Shown in pieces: positions 1 through 6,122 of a stretch of DNA of 6,532 nt (position 1 is the stretch's first letter; every line of letters begins with the position of its first letter). The translations under genes and the position numbers were made by a program. The notes under the pieces were generated by a model. That model worked only from the letters and a program-made list of their open reading frames with translations. It ran no database searches and had not been told where the DNA came from. The stretch is taken from assembly GCA_027049085.1 (NCBI GenBank), contig JALTVH010000050.1, positions 1-6,532 of the forward strand, given 5' to 3'. This DNA is from Aquificaceae bacterium (lineage in GTDB: Bacteria > Aquificota > Aquificia > Aquificales > Aquificaceae).

Positions 1-1923
1 TTCAAGGACGTGGTTGTTATAAATGCTATATACGGTCTTGGAGAGCTTATAGTTCAGGGCATGGTGACGCCCGATGAGTACATGGTTTTCAAACCCACCT
101 TCCAGCAGGGGTACTCTGCGATTATTGAGAAGAAGCTTGGTAGAAAAGATAGAAAAATGGTTTACGGAACAGGGGAAGACAGAACAAAGGTAGTGAATGT
201 CCCTTTGTCAGATCAGAAGAAGTTTACTCTTGATGATGACGAAATACTCAAGCTTGCCCAGTGGGCAACCCTTATTGAAAAGCACTACTCAGAGAAAAAA
301 GGAAAATGGACACCGATGGACATTGAGTGGGCAAAGGACGGGATCCTCGGTGAGCTCTTCATCGTGCAGGCACGCCCCGAGACCGTTCATTCCCAGAGGC
401 AGAGAAACATTATTAAAGTCTACAAGATCCTTGAGCCTGAATGGGAAAGGGAAAAGAAGCGGCTTATTGATGGCATAGCGGTAGGCGACAAGATAGCTAC
501 AGGTAAGGTGAGAGTTCTCTTTGACCTAAAGGATGCGGAGAACTTTAAGGAGGGAGAGGTTCTCGTTACTGATATTACAGATCCCGACTGGGAACCAATT
601 ATGAAGAAAGCCTCTGCCATCATAACCAACAGAGGTGGTAGAACCGCCCATGCGGCAATAGTTGCAAGGGAACTTGGTATTCCCGCTGTGGTGGGGACCG
701 GCAGGGCAACGGAGGTCCTTGAAGAGGGTCAGGAGGTTACCGTTTCCTGTGCTGAGGGGGAAACAGGCTACGTTTACGAAGGAGCTCTGAAATACGAGGT
801 TGAAGAGATCAATGTAGAGGAGCTTCCCAGACCGAAAACCAAGATAATGATGAACGTCGGAAATCCTGAGTCTGCCTTCCGCCATGCCTCAATTCCCAGT
901 GACGGTGTTGGTCTTGCAAGAGAGGAATTCATAATAGCCAACTACATAAAGATCCACCCCCTTGCCCTTTTGCACTACGACGACATTAAGGAACTCTACC
1001 GCAAGCTCAGCTCCCTCGGGCTCTTGGATGAAAGAGGCTTTACCTCCTTCAGGGCGATATATGCCCATGCCAACGGCAAACTTAAGGAGAAGCTTGCCAA
1101 GGGAAAAGAGAAGAGAAATATCAATCTCAAGAGGCTCCTTGATGATATTGACAGGCACACCTTTGGCTATGATGATAAAGTCACCTACTACGTCAAGAAG
1201 CTCTCTTACGGTATAGCTAAAATTTCCTCCGCCTTTTACCCAAATCCTGTGATAGTCAGATTTTCCGACTTCAAGTCCAACGAGTACGCCAACCTCATTG
1301 GCGGTCAGCTCTTTGAACCTGAAGAAGAGAATCCCATGATAGGGTGGCGTGGTGCTTCCCGTTACTATTCACCAGTTTTCAGGGAAGCCTTTGCGATGGA
1401 GTGCCAGGCGATACTGAGGGTCAGGAACAAAATGGGCTTGACTAATACAAAAGTGATGATACCTTTTTGTAGAACACCAGAAGAGGGAGAGAGGGTACTT
1501 GAAGTTATGGAGTCCGCCGGCCTGAAAAAGGGAGAGAATGGGCTTGAGGTATATGTTATGGCGGAGCTGCCCAGCAACGTCGTTCTTGCGGACATCTTTG
1601 CCGATATCTTTGACGGCTTTTCAATAGGTTCCAATGATCTGACCCAGCTGACTCTTGGAATAGACAGGGATTCTGAGCTTGTTGCTCACATTTACGATGA
1701 GAGAAATGAAGCGGTTAAGAGGTTTATAGCTCAGCTTATTCAGACGGCGAAAGAAAAAGGAAAGAAGATCGGCATCTGCGGTCAGGCGCCCTCTGATTTT
1801 CTTGACTTTGCGGAGTTTCTGGTTGAGCAGGGCATTGACAGTATTTCATTAAATCCTGATTCTGTTCTTAAAACTTTGATAGCTGTTACCGAAATGGAAA
1901 AAAGGATGGGGGTAATAAAATGA
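1..1923 (+). CDS. ppsA: Phosphoenolpyruvate synthase, C-terminal part (5' end outside window)
   Basis: Makes phosphoenolpyruvate from pyruvate and ATP via a phosphohistidine intermediate (pyruvate, water dikinase, EC 2.7.9.2), a cytoplasmic step feeding gluconeogenesis. The reading frame is open from base 1 (first codons FKDVVV), so the GTG at 10 is not a credible start; about 640 residues are visible. Numbered from base 1: the end of the ATP-grasp nucleotide-binding domain with FIVQARPET (about 1-132); the swivelling phosphohistidine domain (about 155-255) with GGRTAHAAI and catalytic His217 (bases 649-651); the PEP/pyruvate-binding TIM barrel (about 278-637) with Arg420, Arg450 in GWRGAS, Glu522, Asn545-Asp546 in GSNDLTQ, and catalytic Cys593 in GICGQAPSD. 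Every expected active-site residue of the visible part is present. The missing N-terminal part is probably some 200 residues, judged from the roughly 790-residue E. coli enzyme. A Lys-rich stretch near 330-400 looks longer than in E. coli. The stop overlaps pilM by four bases. Confidence 0.96.
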   Translation, partial: FKDVVVINAIYGLGELIVQGMVTPDEYMVFKPTFQQGYSAIIEKKLGRKDRKMVYGTGEDRTKVVNVPLSDQKKFTLDDDEILKLAQWATLIEKHYSEKKGKWTPMDIEWAKDGILGELFIVQARPETVHSQRQRNIIKVYKILEPEWEREKKRLIDGIAVGDKIATGKVRVLFDLKDAENFKEGEVLVTDITDPDWEPIMKKASAIITNRGGRTAHAAIVARELGIPAVVGTGRATEVLEEGQEVTVSCAEGETGYVYEGALKYEVEEINVEELPRPKTKIMMNVGNPESAFRHASIPSDGVGLAREEFIIANYIKIHPLALLHYDDIKELYRKLSSLGLLDERGFTSFRAIYAHANGKLKEKLAKGKEKRNINLKRLLDDIDRHTFGYDDKVTYYVKKLSYGIAKISSAFYPNPVIVRFSDFKSNEYANLIGGQLFEPEEENPMIGWRGASRYYSPVFREAFAMECQAILRVRNKMGLTNTKVMIPFCRTPEEGERVLEVMESAGLKKGENGLEVYVMAELPSNVVLADIFADIFDGFSIGSNDLTQLTLGIDRDSELVAHIYDERNEAVKRFIAQLIQTAKEKGKKIGICGQAPSDFLDFAEFLVEQGIDSISLNPDSVLKTLIAVTEMEKRMGVIK

Positions 1924-2801
1924 AATTAGCACTGCCCGTTCCGGGCTTGGGGAGCCTCGGAAGGAAAACCAAAGCGGCTGTTTCCCTTTACACAACCGAT
2001 AAGTTTTTGCGTATCCTTGCTCTTGACCAGGAAAAGAGGCCTGTATTTGAACCGGTGGAAGTTTTCTGGGAACATGAAGACGAAAAGGCACGTGCCAAGG
2101 TTCTTTCTAACATAGTTGACAAAAATGGTCTGAAAGGGAAAGAGGTGGCAGCCTGTATAACAGCCAACGAGGGGATCCTGAAGTTCCAGAAGTTCCCCGT
2201 TGCGATGTCCAAAAAGGACCTGATGGAGGCTATTGACTGGTACATAAAGTCGGAAACCCAACAGATTAAAGAGGACACCATCTATGATTACTATTTCCTT
2301 GAAAAAGAACCAGACGACAGGTATATCAAGGTAGTAATAACCATAGCAAGGAAGAGCTCCGTTGAAAAGCTCAAGGAACTCCTCAAGAACGCAGGCCTTC
2401 AACCAAAGATAATTGATTATGAGATAGTTGACATAATTAATTACGGTCTTTATAACAAACTTCCCCCACCCTTTGCCATCCTGTACGTGGACTACTATGA
2501 AGGTATACTTACCTATTACGGGAAAACTCTAATTTCCTATAACAAGATAGACTTTAATTACAAGCAGTACAGCGAAACCAAAGACCCGGTTATGCTTGAC
2601 AACTTCCTTATTGAGGTGAGGAACCTCCTTGTAATAAACGAAATATCAAACATCTACCTTGCGGGACCAGTTATAGCAGATGAGGTAACCCTTGAGAACA
2701 TCATGATGAACCTCCCGATACTGGGGATACTTGATCTTGAAGACGTTTCTCCTGTATTCTTTATACCTTATGTCCTCGCTCTGAGGGGACTGGAGGAGTG
2801 A
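1920..2801 (+). CDS. pilM: Divergent type IV pilus assembly protein PilM (actin-like fold)
   Basis: Cytoplasmic member of the pilus alignment complex, expected to bind the N-terminal tail of PilN and link it to the motor. Family evidence: the segment around LKFQKFPVAMSKKDL (87-101) followed by YDYYFLEK matches the PilM region that recruits to paired acidic and hydrophobic strands; KLKELLKNAGLQPKIIDYE (150-168) is the typical AGL-x-P-x-x-x-D element; the C-terminus PYVLALRGL resembles the usual GLALRG ending. Its place directly before pilN supports the name. At 293 residues it is shorter than the usual ~350. The actin-type motifs are eroded: the first phosphate loop (normally DIGSSS) reads VSLYTTDK at 21-28, the second (DIG-like) reads VDYYEG at 190-195, and the adenosine glycines are reduced to LAGPV at 247-251. 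It may not bind ATP. The ATG sits in an ATGA overlap with the ppsA stop, preceded by a G-rich Shine-Dalgarno sequence at 1904-1912. No membrane segment is visible. Confidence 0.85.
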   Translation: MKLALPVPGLGSLGRKTKAAVSLYTTDKFLRILALDQEKRPVFEPVEVFWEHEDEKARAKVLSNIVDKNGLKGKEVAACITANEGILKFQKFPVAMSKKDLMEAIDWYIKSETQQIKEDTIYDYYFLEKEPDDRYIKVVITIARKSSVEKLKELLKNAGLQPKIIDYEIVDIINYGLYNKLPPPFAILYVDYYEGILTYYGKTLISYNKIDFNYKQYSETKDPVMLDNFLIEVRNLLVINEISNIYLAGPVIADEVTLENIMMNLPILGILDLEDVSPVFFIPYVLALRGLEE

Positions 2802-2804
2802 GGG

Positions 2805-3443
2805 ATGATCAGGATAAACTTTGTTAAGAAGGAAAAGAGGGAATTCAAACTTCCCGATTTCTCTCGCCTCAAAGATATTAACTATAGAGAACTTCTGAAG
2901 GATAAAGGTATTTTGGTTATTCCTGCGATAGGACTTATAGTTGTCGCAGGTGAACTCTTTTACGCTAAAAAGCTGATAGATGATGTGAATGCACTGACCT
3001 TTCAGGTTGACAAGCTTACAAAGGAAAGGAACAAGCTAAAGAAAAAGGCTGACAAGATTCAGAGACAAAAAAGAAGACTGCTTGCGCAAATAGACGAGGT
3101 AAGGAGAAGGATTAATTACCTGAAAATGAGCAAGGACATAATCCTAACGCTAAAAGATTACTATATACCCTTCAACTCTTCCCTCCGATTCCTCAGGACG
3201 ACTGCTCCCAACACAGTCTGGTTTGATAACCTCAATCAGAGGCTTGAATTTGAAAGGATGAATGTTGAACTAACATTCGGTTCATACGATATCAATTCTA
3301 TTAAGAACTTCTACCATATAGTAAGGCGGGAGTTTAACCAGCTACTTCCGGGTGAAATTACTAAGAGGGAAAATAAGAAGGGGATTATCTATTACGTGGC
3401 TTCAATGAGAGTCCAGAAGGAATTTTTAAAAGGGGAGGAGTAA
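2805..3443 (+). CDS. pilN: Type IV pilus inner-membrane assembly protein PilN
   Basis: Bitopic inner-membrane protein that pairs with PilO in the periplasm and contacts PilM through its cytoplasmic tail. The 212 residues divide into a basic cytoplasmic tail (1-34), one transmembrane helix (about 35-54, GILVIPAIGLIVVAGELFYA), a strongly charged coiled coil (about 58-112, many Lys/Arg/Glu), and a small alpha/beta periplasmic domain (about 118-206) with a TVWFDNL element resembling the GVWL-x-x-L signature of PilN. The tail starts MIRINFVKKEKR; the family's INLLP docking motif is only partly kept (IN), and the tail looks longer than the usual ~20 residues. The start is fixed by a good Shine-Dalgarno sequence (GGAGG at 2792-2796) lying inside the last codons of pilM, three bases after its stop. 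The gene is identified by topology and order more than by residue identity, so homology to the N-terminal part of GspL is an equal description. Confidence 0.83.
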   Translation: MIRINFVKKEKREFKLPDFSRLKDINYRELLKDKGILVIPAIGLIVVAGELFYAKKLIDDVNALTFQVDKLTKERNKLKKKADKIQRQKRRLLAQIDEVRRRINYLKMSKDIILTLKDYYIPFNSSLRFLRTTAPNTVWFDNLNQRLEFERMNVELTFGSYDINSIKNFYHIVRREFNQLLPGEITKRENKKGIIYYVASMRVQKEFLKGEE

Positions 3444-4160
3444 ATGTTAGAAAGGTTGAAGCAGCAGTGGGCAATAGCACCTCTCTGGCAGAGGCTGCTT
3501 ATCGTAATAATAGCGCCTGTTGTTGTAATAGTTGCGGTGTATTTTTACGCCATCAAGCCTAATGTGGAGAAGAAAAAGGAGCTTGAAGCCCAGGTAGTTC
3601 AACTCAAGCAGGAAATAGACAAGTACACGAGGATGATCAGACCCGGGGTCCTCAAGAAGCTGGAAAAGCAACTTGAGGAGCTAAAGAAGGAAGAGGAGCA
3701 AACCAAAGAGGAGCTTGAAAAAGTTGTAGGGAAGATCCCAACCCGTGAGGAGATTGAGCGGATCCTTGGCGAGATCAATTTCATGGCAGGGATCAGAAAT
3801 CTTGTCATTACAAGGATAGCGGTCTCTCAGCCAAGGGTGACCAATCTTCAGCTTGTTGAGTCGGGTGATCAGAGAGTCGTCAAGGTGGTTTCCACACAGC
3901 AGGGCAACAGAAATCAGCAGCAACAGCAGCGGGGAAATCAAAAGGGACAGCAAAAGCAACAGGCGCAGGTTGGTATACCTGTGACAACCATGGAACTGCA
4001 GATGACGATTGAGGGTACTACCTCAGACCTTTATGGATTTCTGGAAAGCCTTTACAGAAAAGGCTTGGTGTCCTACCCACGCTCGGTCAGGATCTCTCCT
4101 GTAAAAAATGCTAACATTGTTACTGCTCAGGTTGTTATAGACATAATCCTTCAGAGGTGA
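3444..4160 (+). CDS. pilO: Type IV pilus inner-membrane assembly protein PilO with Gln/Asn-rich insertion
   Basis: Inner-membrane partner of PilN; the PilN-PilO pair positions PilP and the secretin. The 238 residues show a short cytoplasmic tail (1-16), a transmembrane helix (about 17-37), a long Lys/Glu heptad-like coiled coil (about 40-97), and a periplasmic ferredoxin-like core beginning IPTREEIERILGEINFMAG (98-116), which matches the PilO pattern of P-x-x-x-E-x-x-x-L-L-x-x-I followed by a helix. The core is split by a low-complexity Gln/Asn/Gly stretch (about 151-175), then resumes with a TTMELQMTIEGTTSDLYGFLESL segment (181-203), the usual closing strand-helix of this fold. The ATG follows the pilN stop with no gap; its Shine-Dalgarno sequence AGGGGAGGAG (3431-3440) lies in the last pilN codons, indicating coupled translation. 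GspM of type II secretion has the same architecture; gene order favours PilO. Confidence 0.84.
   Translation: MLERLKQQWAIAPLWQRLLIVIIAPVVVIVAVYFYAIKPNVEKKKELEAQVVQLKQEIDKYTRMIRPGVLKKLEKQLEELKKEEEQTKEELEKVVGKIPTREEIERILGEINFMAGIRNLVITRIAVSQPRVTNLQLVESGDQRVVKVVSTQQGNRNQQQQQRGNQKGQQKQQAQVGIPVTTMELQMTIEGTTSDLYGFLESLYRKGLVSYPRSVRISPVKNANIVTAQVVIDIILQR
3894..3968 (+). repeat. Low-complexity CAG/CAA-rich tract encoding a Gln/Asn-rich loop in PilO
   Basis: Codons 151-175 of pilO are dominated by CAG and CAA glutamine codons mixed with AAT/AAC, GGN and AAA, including a run of five consecutive glutamines (about 3915-3932). The mixed CAG/CAA use means it is not a pure trinucleotide repeat. It interrupts the periplasmic domain between two conserved-looking segments and is likely disordered. 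Confidence 0.8.
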
Positions 4161-4167
4161 GGTGAGG
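4159..4167 (+). promoter_or_regulatory. Shine-Dalgarno site that decides the start of the pilP-like gene
   Basis: Three adjacent GAGG units run from 4154 to 4167, across the pilO stop codon. The middle unit (4159-4163) lies seven bases before the ATG at 4171, a normal spacing. A GTG at 4162 is in the same frame but sits inside the purine tract with only three bases to the first GAGG, so ATG 4171 is the better start. It also gives a clean signal-like N-terminus (MRK then a hydrophobic run). Confidence 0.6.
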
Positions 4168-4170
4168 ATT

Positions 4171-4389
4171 ATGAGGAAGTTAGTACTTTTGATACTATGC
4201 CTTTCGGTTGTTTCCTTTAGTAAGGATCCCTTTACAAGCAAAGAGGATGCAGTCGGCTATATCGTTATAGATTCCCATGAAGGAACTCAAAAGTATATAG
4301 TTCTTGAGGGAAAAGATGGCGAAGTTAAGCTTATAAAAACAGGGCGTTCGCCCGATCAGGTACTAAAGAAGGGAGGGAAAAAGAAATGA
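4171..4389 (+). CDS. pilP: Minimal PilP-like periplasmic linker protein
   Basis: Probable short counterpart of PilP, the periplasmic protein that ties PilN-PilO to the PilQ secretin. It is only 72 residues; PilP is usually about 170. Visible parts: a basic start and hydrophobic segment (1-17) acting as signal peptide or membrane anchor, with a possible cleavage after SFS at 15-17; KDPF at 18-21, resembling the (R/N)(D/N)PF motif that precedes the folded core in PilP; then a short beta-rich core (about 28-58) reading VGYIVID, KYIVLEGKDGEVKLIKTG, comparable to the PilP/GspC homology-region pattern of W-A-L-V, D-G-x-V and V-x-x-G-D; and a Lys/Gly tail (66-72). Cys10 lies in LLILCL, but Leu at -1 does not fit a lipobox, so it is probably not a lipoprotein. 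The slot between pilO and pilQ is the strongest argument. The stop overlaps the pilQ start (ATGA). It could also be an unrelated small protein. Confidence 0.6.
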   Translation: MRKLVLLILCLSVVSFSKDPFTSKEDAVGYIVIDSHEGTQKYIVLEGKDGEVKLIKTGRSPDQVLKKGGKKK

Positions 4390-6095
4390 GGAAGGTTCTT
4401 TTGATATTCCTTCTGATAGCCTTTACAGCAACAAATGCTGTATCCCAAACTGTTCGGGAGATGCGATTTGAAGACGTTAAACTGGACACTGTTCTCCGAT
4501 CCATAGCGAAGGTTGTCAACAAAAACGTTTTAATCGATCCCAAAATAAAGGACGTTCTAAATCAAAAGGTCAGCATCTTCATTCAGAAACCTGTGAGCAT
4601 CAATGAAGCCTTTAACCTGATCATAAAAGAGTATGGTCTAATCGCTGTTCCCGTTAATGAGGACATTTACAAAATAACCAAGGCAGGTGAGCTTGAACTT
4701 GACATAAAAGACCTGACCGATGATGACATAAAGAAACTCGTTGAACTCTTAAAGGGAAGAGTGAGCCCATCGGCAGAGATAGTTATTGATAAAACACTCA
4801 AAATGGTATATATCAGGGATGATCAGGCAAAGATCAAGAGGCTTGAAAAGAAAATTAAGGACTACATAGAAAAACTTGTTGCGGAAAGGAGGCTTGGTGT
4901 AGAGGAAAGACCAGAGGCGGTCATAACAAGAGTTTTTTATCTAAAAACAATTGGGATACCTCAGGCAAAGGAGCTGATTTCCCCTTATATCACCAAGGAG
5001 ACAATTATCACAGAAGCGCCTACCTTTAACGCCCTCGTTATTACGGATAAGGTAGATAAGATTGAAAAATATAGGGAAGTACTTAATGAGTTTCTGGTTT
5101 CTGCACCGGCAGCGAGGAAGCCCGTAACCGAGATCTTTTATCTGAAATACATTAGCCCGGACGAGTTTATCAGGATGATTGAGCCAATAAGGTCCGAAGC
5201 TGGAGTAATTCTAACTGGAGGAGCGTTAAAGGAGGAGAAGGCCGGTAAAGATAAGGTCAGGGTAACACCTGTGATCAAAGAGTTTAACGCCGTTATGATC
5301 ACAGACTACCCTGAAGTTATTGAGAAGATAAAGGAGCAGTTCAGTGAGTATATAAGCGACGTTCCTCCTCAGGTAAAGATAGAAGCAAAGATCCTCCAGG
5401 TTGATAAGACTGTCACAAGGGAACTCGGAATTAACTGGTCAGCTCTCCTTTCCAATGTCAGCGTCCCTGAATCTATCAGCGGAGGTGTCGGCGTTAACCT
5501 GGGTGTTGGTGGAGGTCTGCAGACAACTCCTGGTCAATTAACAACTGAAGGGGGAATCCTGACCTTCACCTACTCAAGAGGGTTCTTAAACGCGCTAAAT
5601 CTTAGGATCTCTGCCTTTGAGAAGGTGGGAAAGATAAAAAGCCTTGCCAAGCCAACTGTTGTGACCATAAGCGGGCAGAAGGCAAGCATAAAGCAGGGAG
5701 CAGAAATTCCCTACCAGACCGCTGTTGTAGCAGGCGGTGCTAACGTTGCCAATATCCAGTTCAAAGAGGCGGTACTTCAGCTCGATGTCCTGCCGATCAT
5801 TTCACCGGACGGAAGGGTTCTTCTTGATATAAAACTTACCAAGGATACTGTTGGTGAGGATACTCCTGCCGGACCTGTCATTGATACCAACGAGCTGACC
5901 ACCAAAGTGATAGTCAATGACGGTGATACTCTTGTAATAGGTGGGATCATAGACTCTCAGGATAACGTTACAACGAGCGGTGTGCCAGGTCTTATCAGGG
6001 TCCCAATACTAAAGTGGCTCTTTGGTCAGGAAACCAAAACCTTAGAAGATAAAGAACTATTAATTTTCCTGACGCCAACTGTTCTCTTTGATTAA
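4386..6095 (+). CDS. pilQ: Type IV pilus secretin PilQ (GspD-like domain layout)
   Basis: Forms the multimeric outer-membrane pore through which the pilus passes. The 569 residues begin with a signal peptide (1-20, probable cleavage after AVS). Next is an N0/STN domain (about 22-98: MRFEDVKLDTVLRSIAKV, VSIFIQKPVSINEAF), then three N1-type repeats (about 104-163, 179-238, 246-322), the last two opening with FYLK-x-I and each with an N-A-L/V-x-I-T-D strand before its final helix. The secretin beta-barrel domain follows (about 327-567). Its signatures are VKIEAKILQVD (330-340), KPTVVTISGQKASIKQGAEIPY (422-443), DGDTLVIGGII (512-522) and the GVPGLIRVPILKWLFG motif (532-547), ending in LLIFLTPTVL. 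No AMIN domain precedes N0, although many PilQ proteins have one. The start follows a GGGAGG Shine-Dalgarno sequence (4371-4376) and overlaps the preceding stop. The secretin assignment is firm; PilQ rather than GspD rests on the pilMNOP context. Confidence 0.94.
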   Translation: MRKVLLIFLLIAFTATNAVSQTVREMRFEDVKLDTVLRSIAKVVNKNVLIDPKIKDVLNQKVSIFIQKPVSINEAFNLIIKEYGLIAVPVNEDIYKITKAGELELDIKDLTDDDIKKLVELLKGRVSPSAEIVIDKTLKMVYIRDDQAKIKRLEKKIKDYIEKLVAERRLGVEERPEAVITRVFYLKTIGIPQAKELISPYITKETIITEAPTFNALVITDKVDKIEKYREVLNEFLVSAPAARKPVTEIFYLKYISPDEFIRMIEPIRSEAGVILTGGALKEEKAGKDKVRVTPVIKEFNAVMITDYPEVIEKIKEQFSEYISDVPPQVKIEAKILQVDKTVTRELGINWSALLSNVSVPESISGGVGVNLGVGGGLQTTPGQLTTEGGILTFTYSRGFLNALNLRISAFEKVGKIKSLAKPTVVTISGQKASIKQGAEIPYQTAVVAGGANVANIQFKEAVLQLDVLPIISPDGRVLLDIKLTKDTVGEDTPAGPVIDTNELTTKVIVNDGDTLVIGGIIDSQDNVTTSGVPGLIRVPILKWLFGQETKTLEDKELLIFLTPTVLFD

Positions 6096-6119
6096 TCTCC
6101 TCAGGAAAGAGGAGGTAAT
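6096..6119. terminator. Hairpin in the gap between convergent genes, possible terminator
   Basis: The 27-base gap between the pilQ stop and the stop of the minus-strand gene holds a perfect six-base-pair stem, CTCCTC (6097-6102) with GAGGAG (6109-6114), around an AGGAAA loop. A G-U and an A-U pair extend it outward (6095-6096 with 6115-6116). On the plus strand it is followed by TAATTTCTT, a short U-rich tail; the minus-strand side is weaker. Position between convergent genes supports a role in ending one or both transcripts, but the stem is short and the U-tract imperfect. Confidence 0.45.
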
Positions 6120-6122
6120 TTC

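Noticed and set aside
10..12. GTG as the start of the PEP synthase gene
   Set aside because: The frame is open to base 1 and the upstream residues continue the conserved ATP-grasp sequence, so the gene is merely cut by the window edge.
1926..2402. 158-codon open frame on the minus strand opposite pilM
   Set aside because: It lies wholly inside pilM, shows no family resemblance, and is explained by the codon composition of the real gene. The other long minus-strand frames opposite ppsA and pilO were rejected for the same reason.
4046..4066. Hairpin with an eight-base-pair stem (AAGCCTTT with AAAGGCTT)
   Set aside because: It sits inside conserved pilO coding sequence and has no U-tract after it, so it is probably a chance product of codon sequence.
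4189..4200. Possible lipobox at Cys10 of the pilP-like protein
   Set aside because: The residues before Cys are LIL, with Leu at -1 rather than Gly, Ala or Ser, so signal peptidase II processing is unlikely.
4342..4353. GC-rich palindrome GGGCGTTCGCCC near the end of the pilP-like gene
   Set aside because: A stem of four to five base pairs, about 18 bases before the pilQ Shine-Dalgarno sequence. It could affect pilQ translation, but nothing beyond the short palindrome supports it.
6109..6116. Strong Shine-Dalgarno-like GAGGAGGT after pilQ
   Set aside because: No start codon with an open frame follows; the GTG at 6130 meets a stop at once. It is the right arm of the intergenic hairpin.
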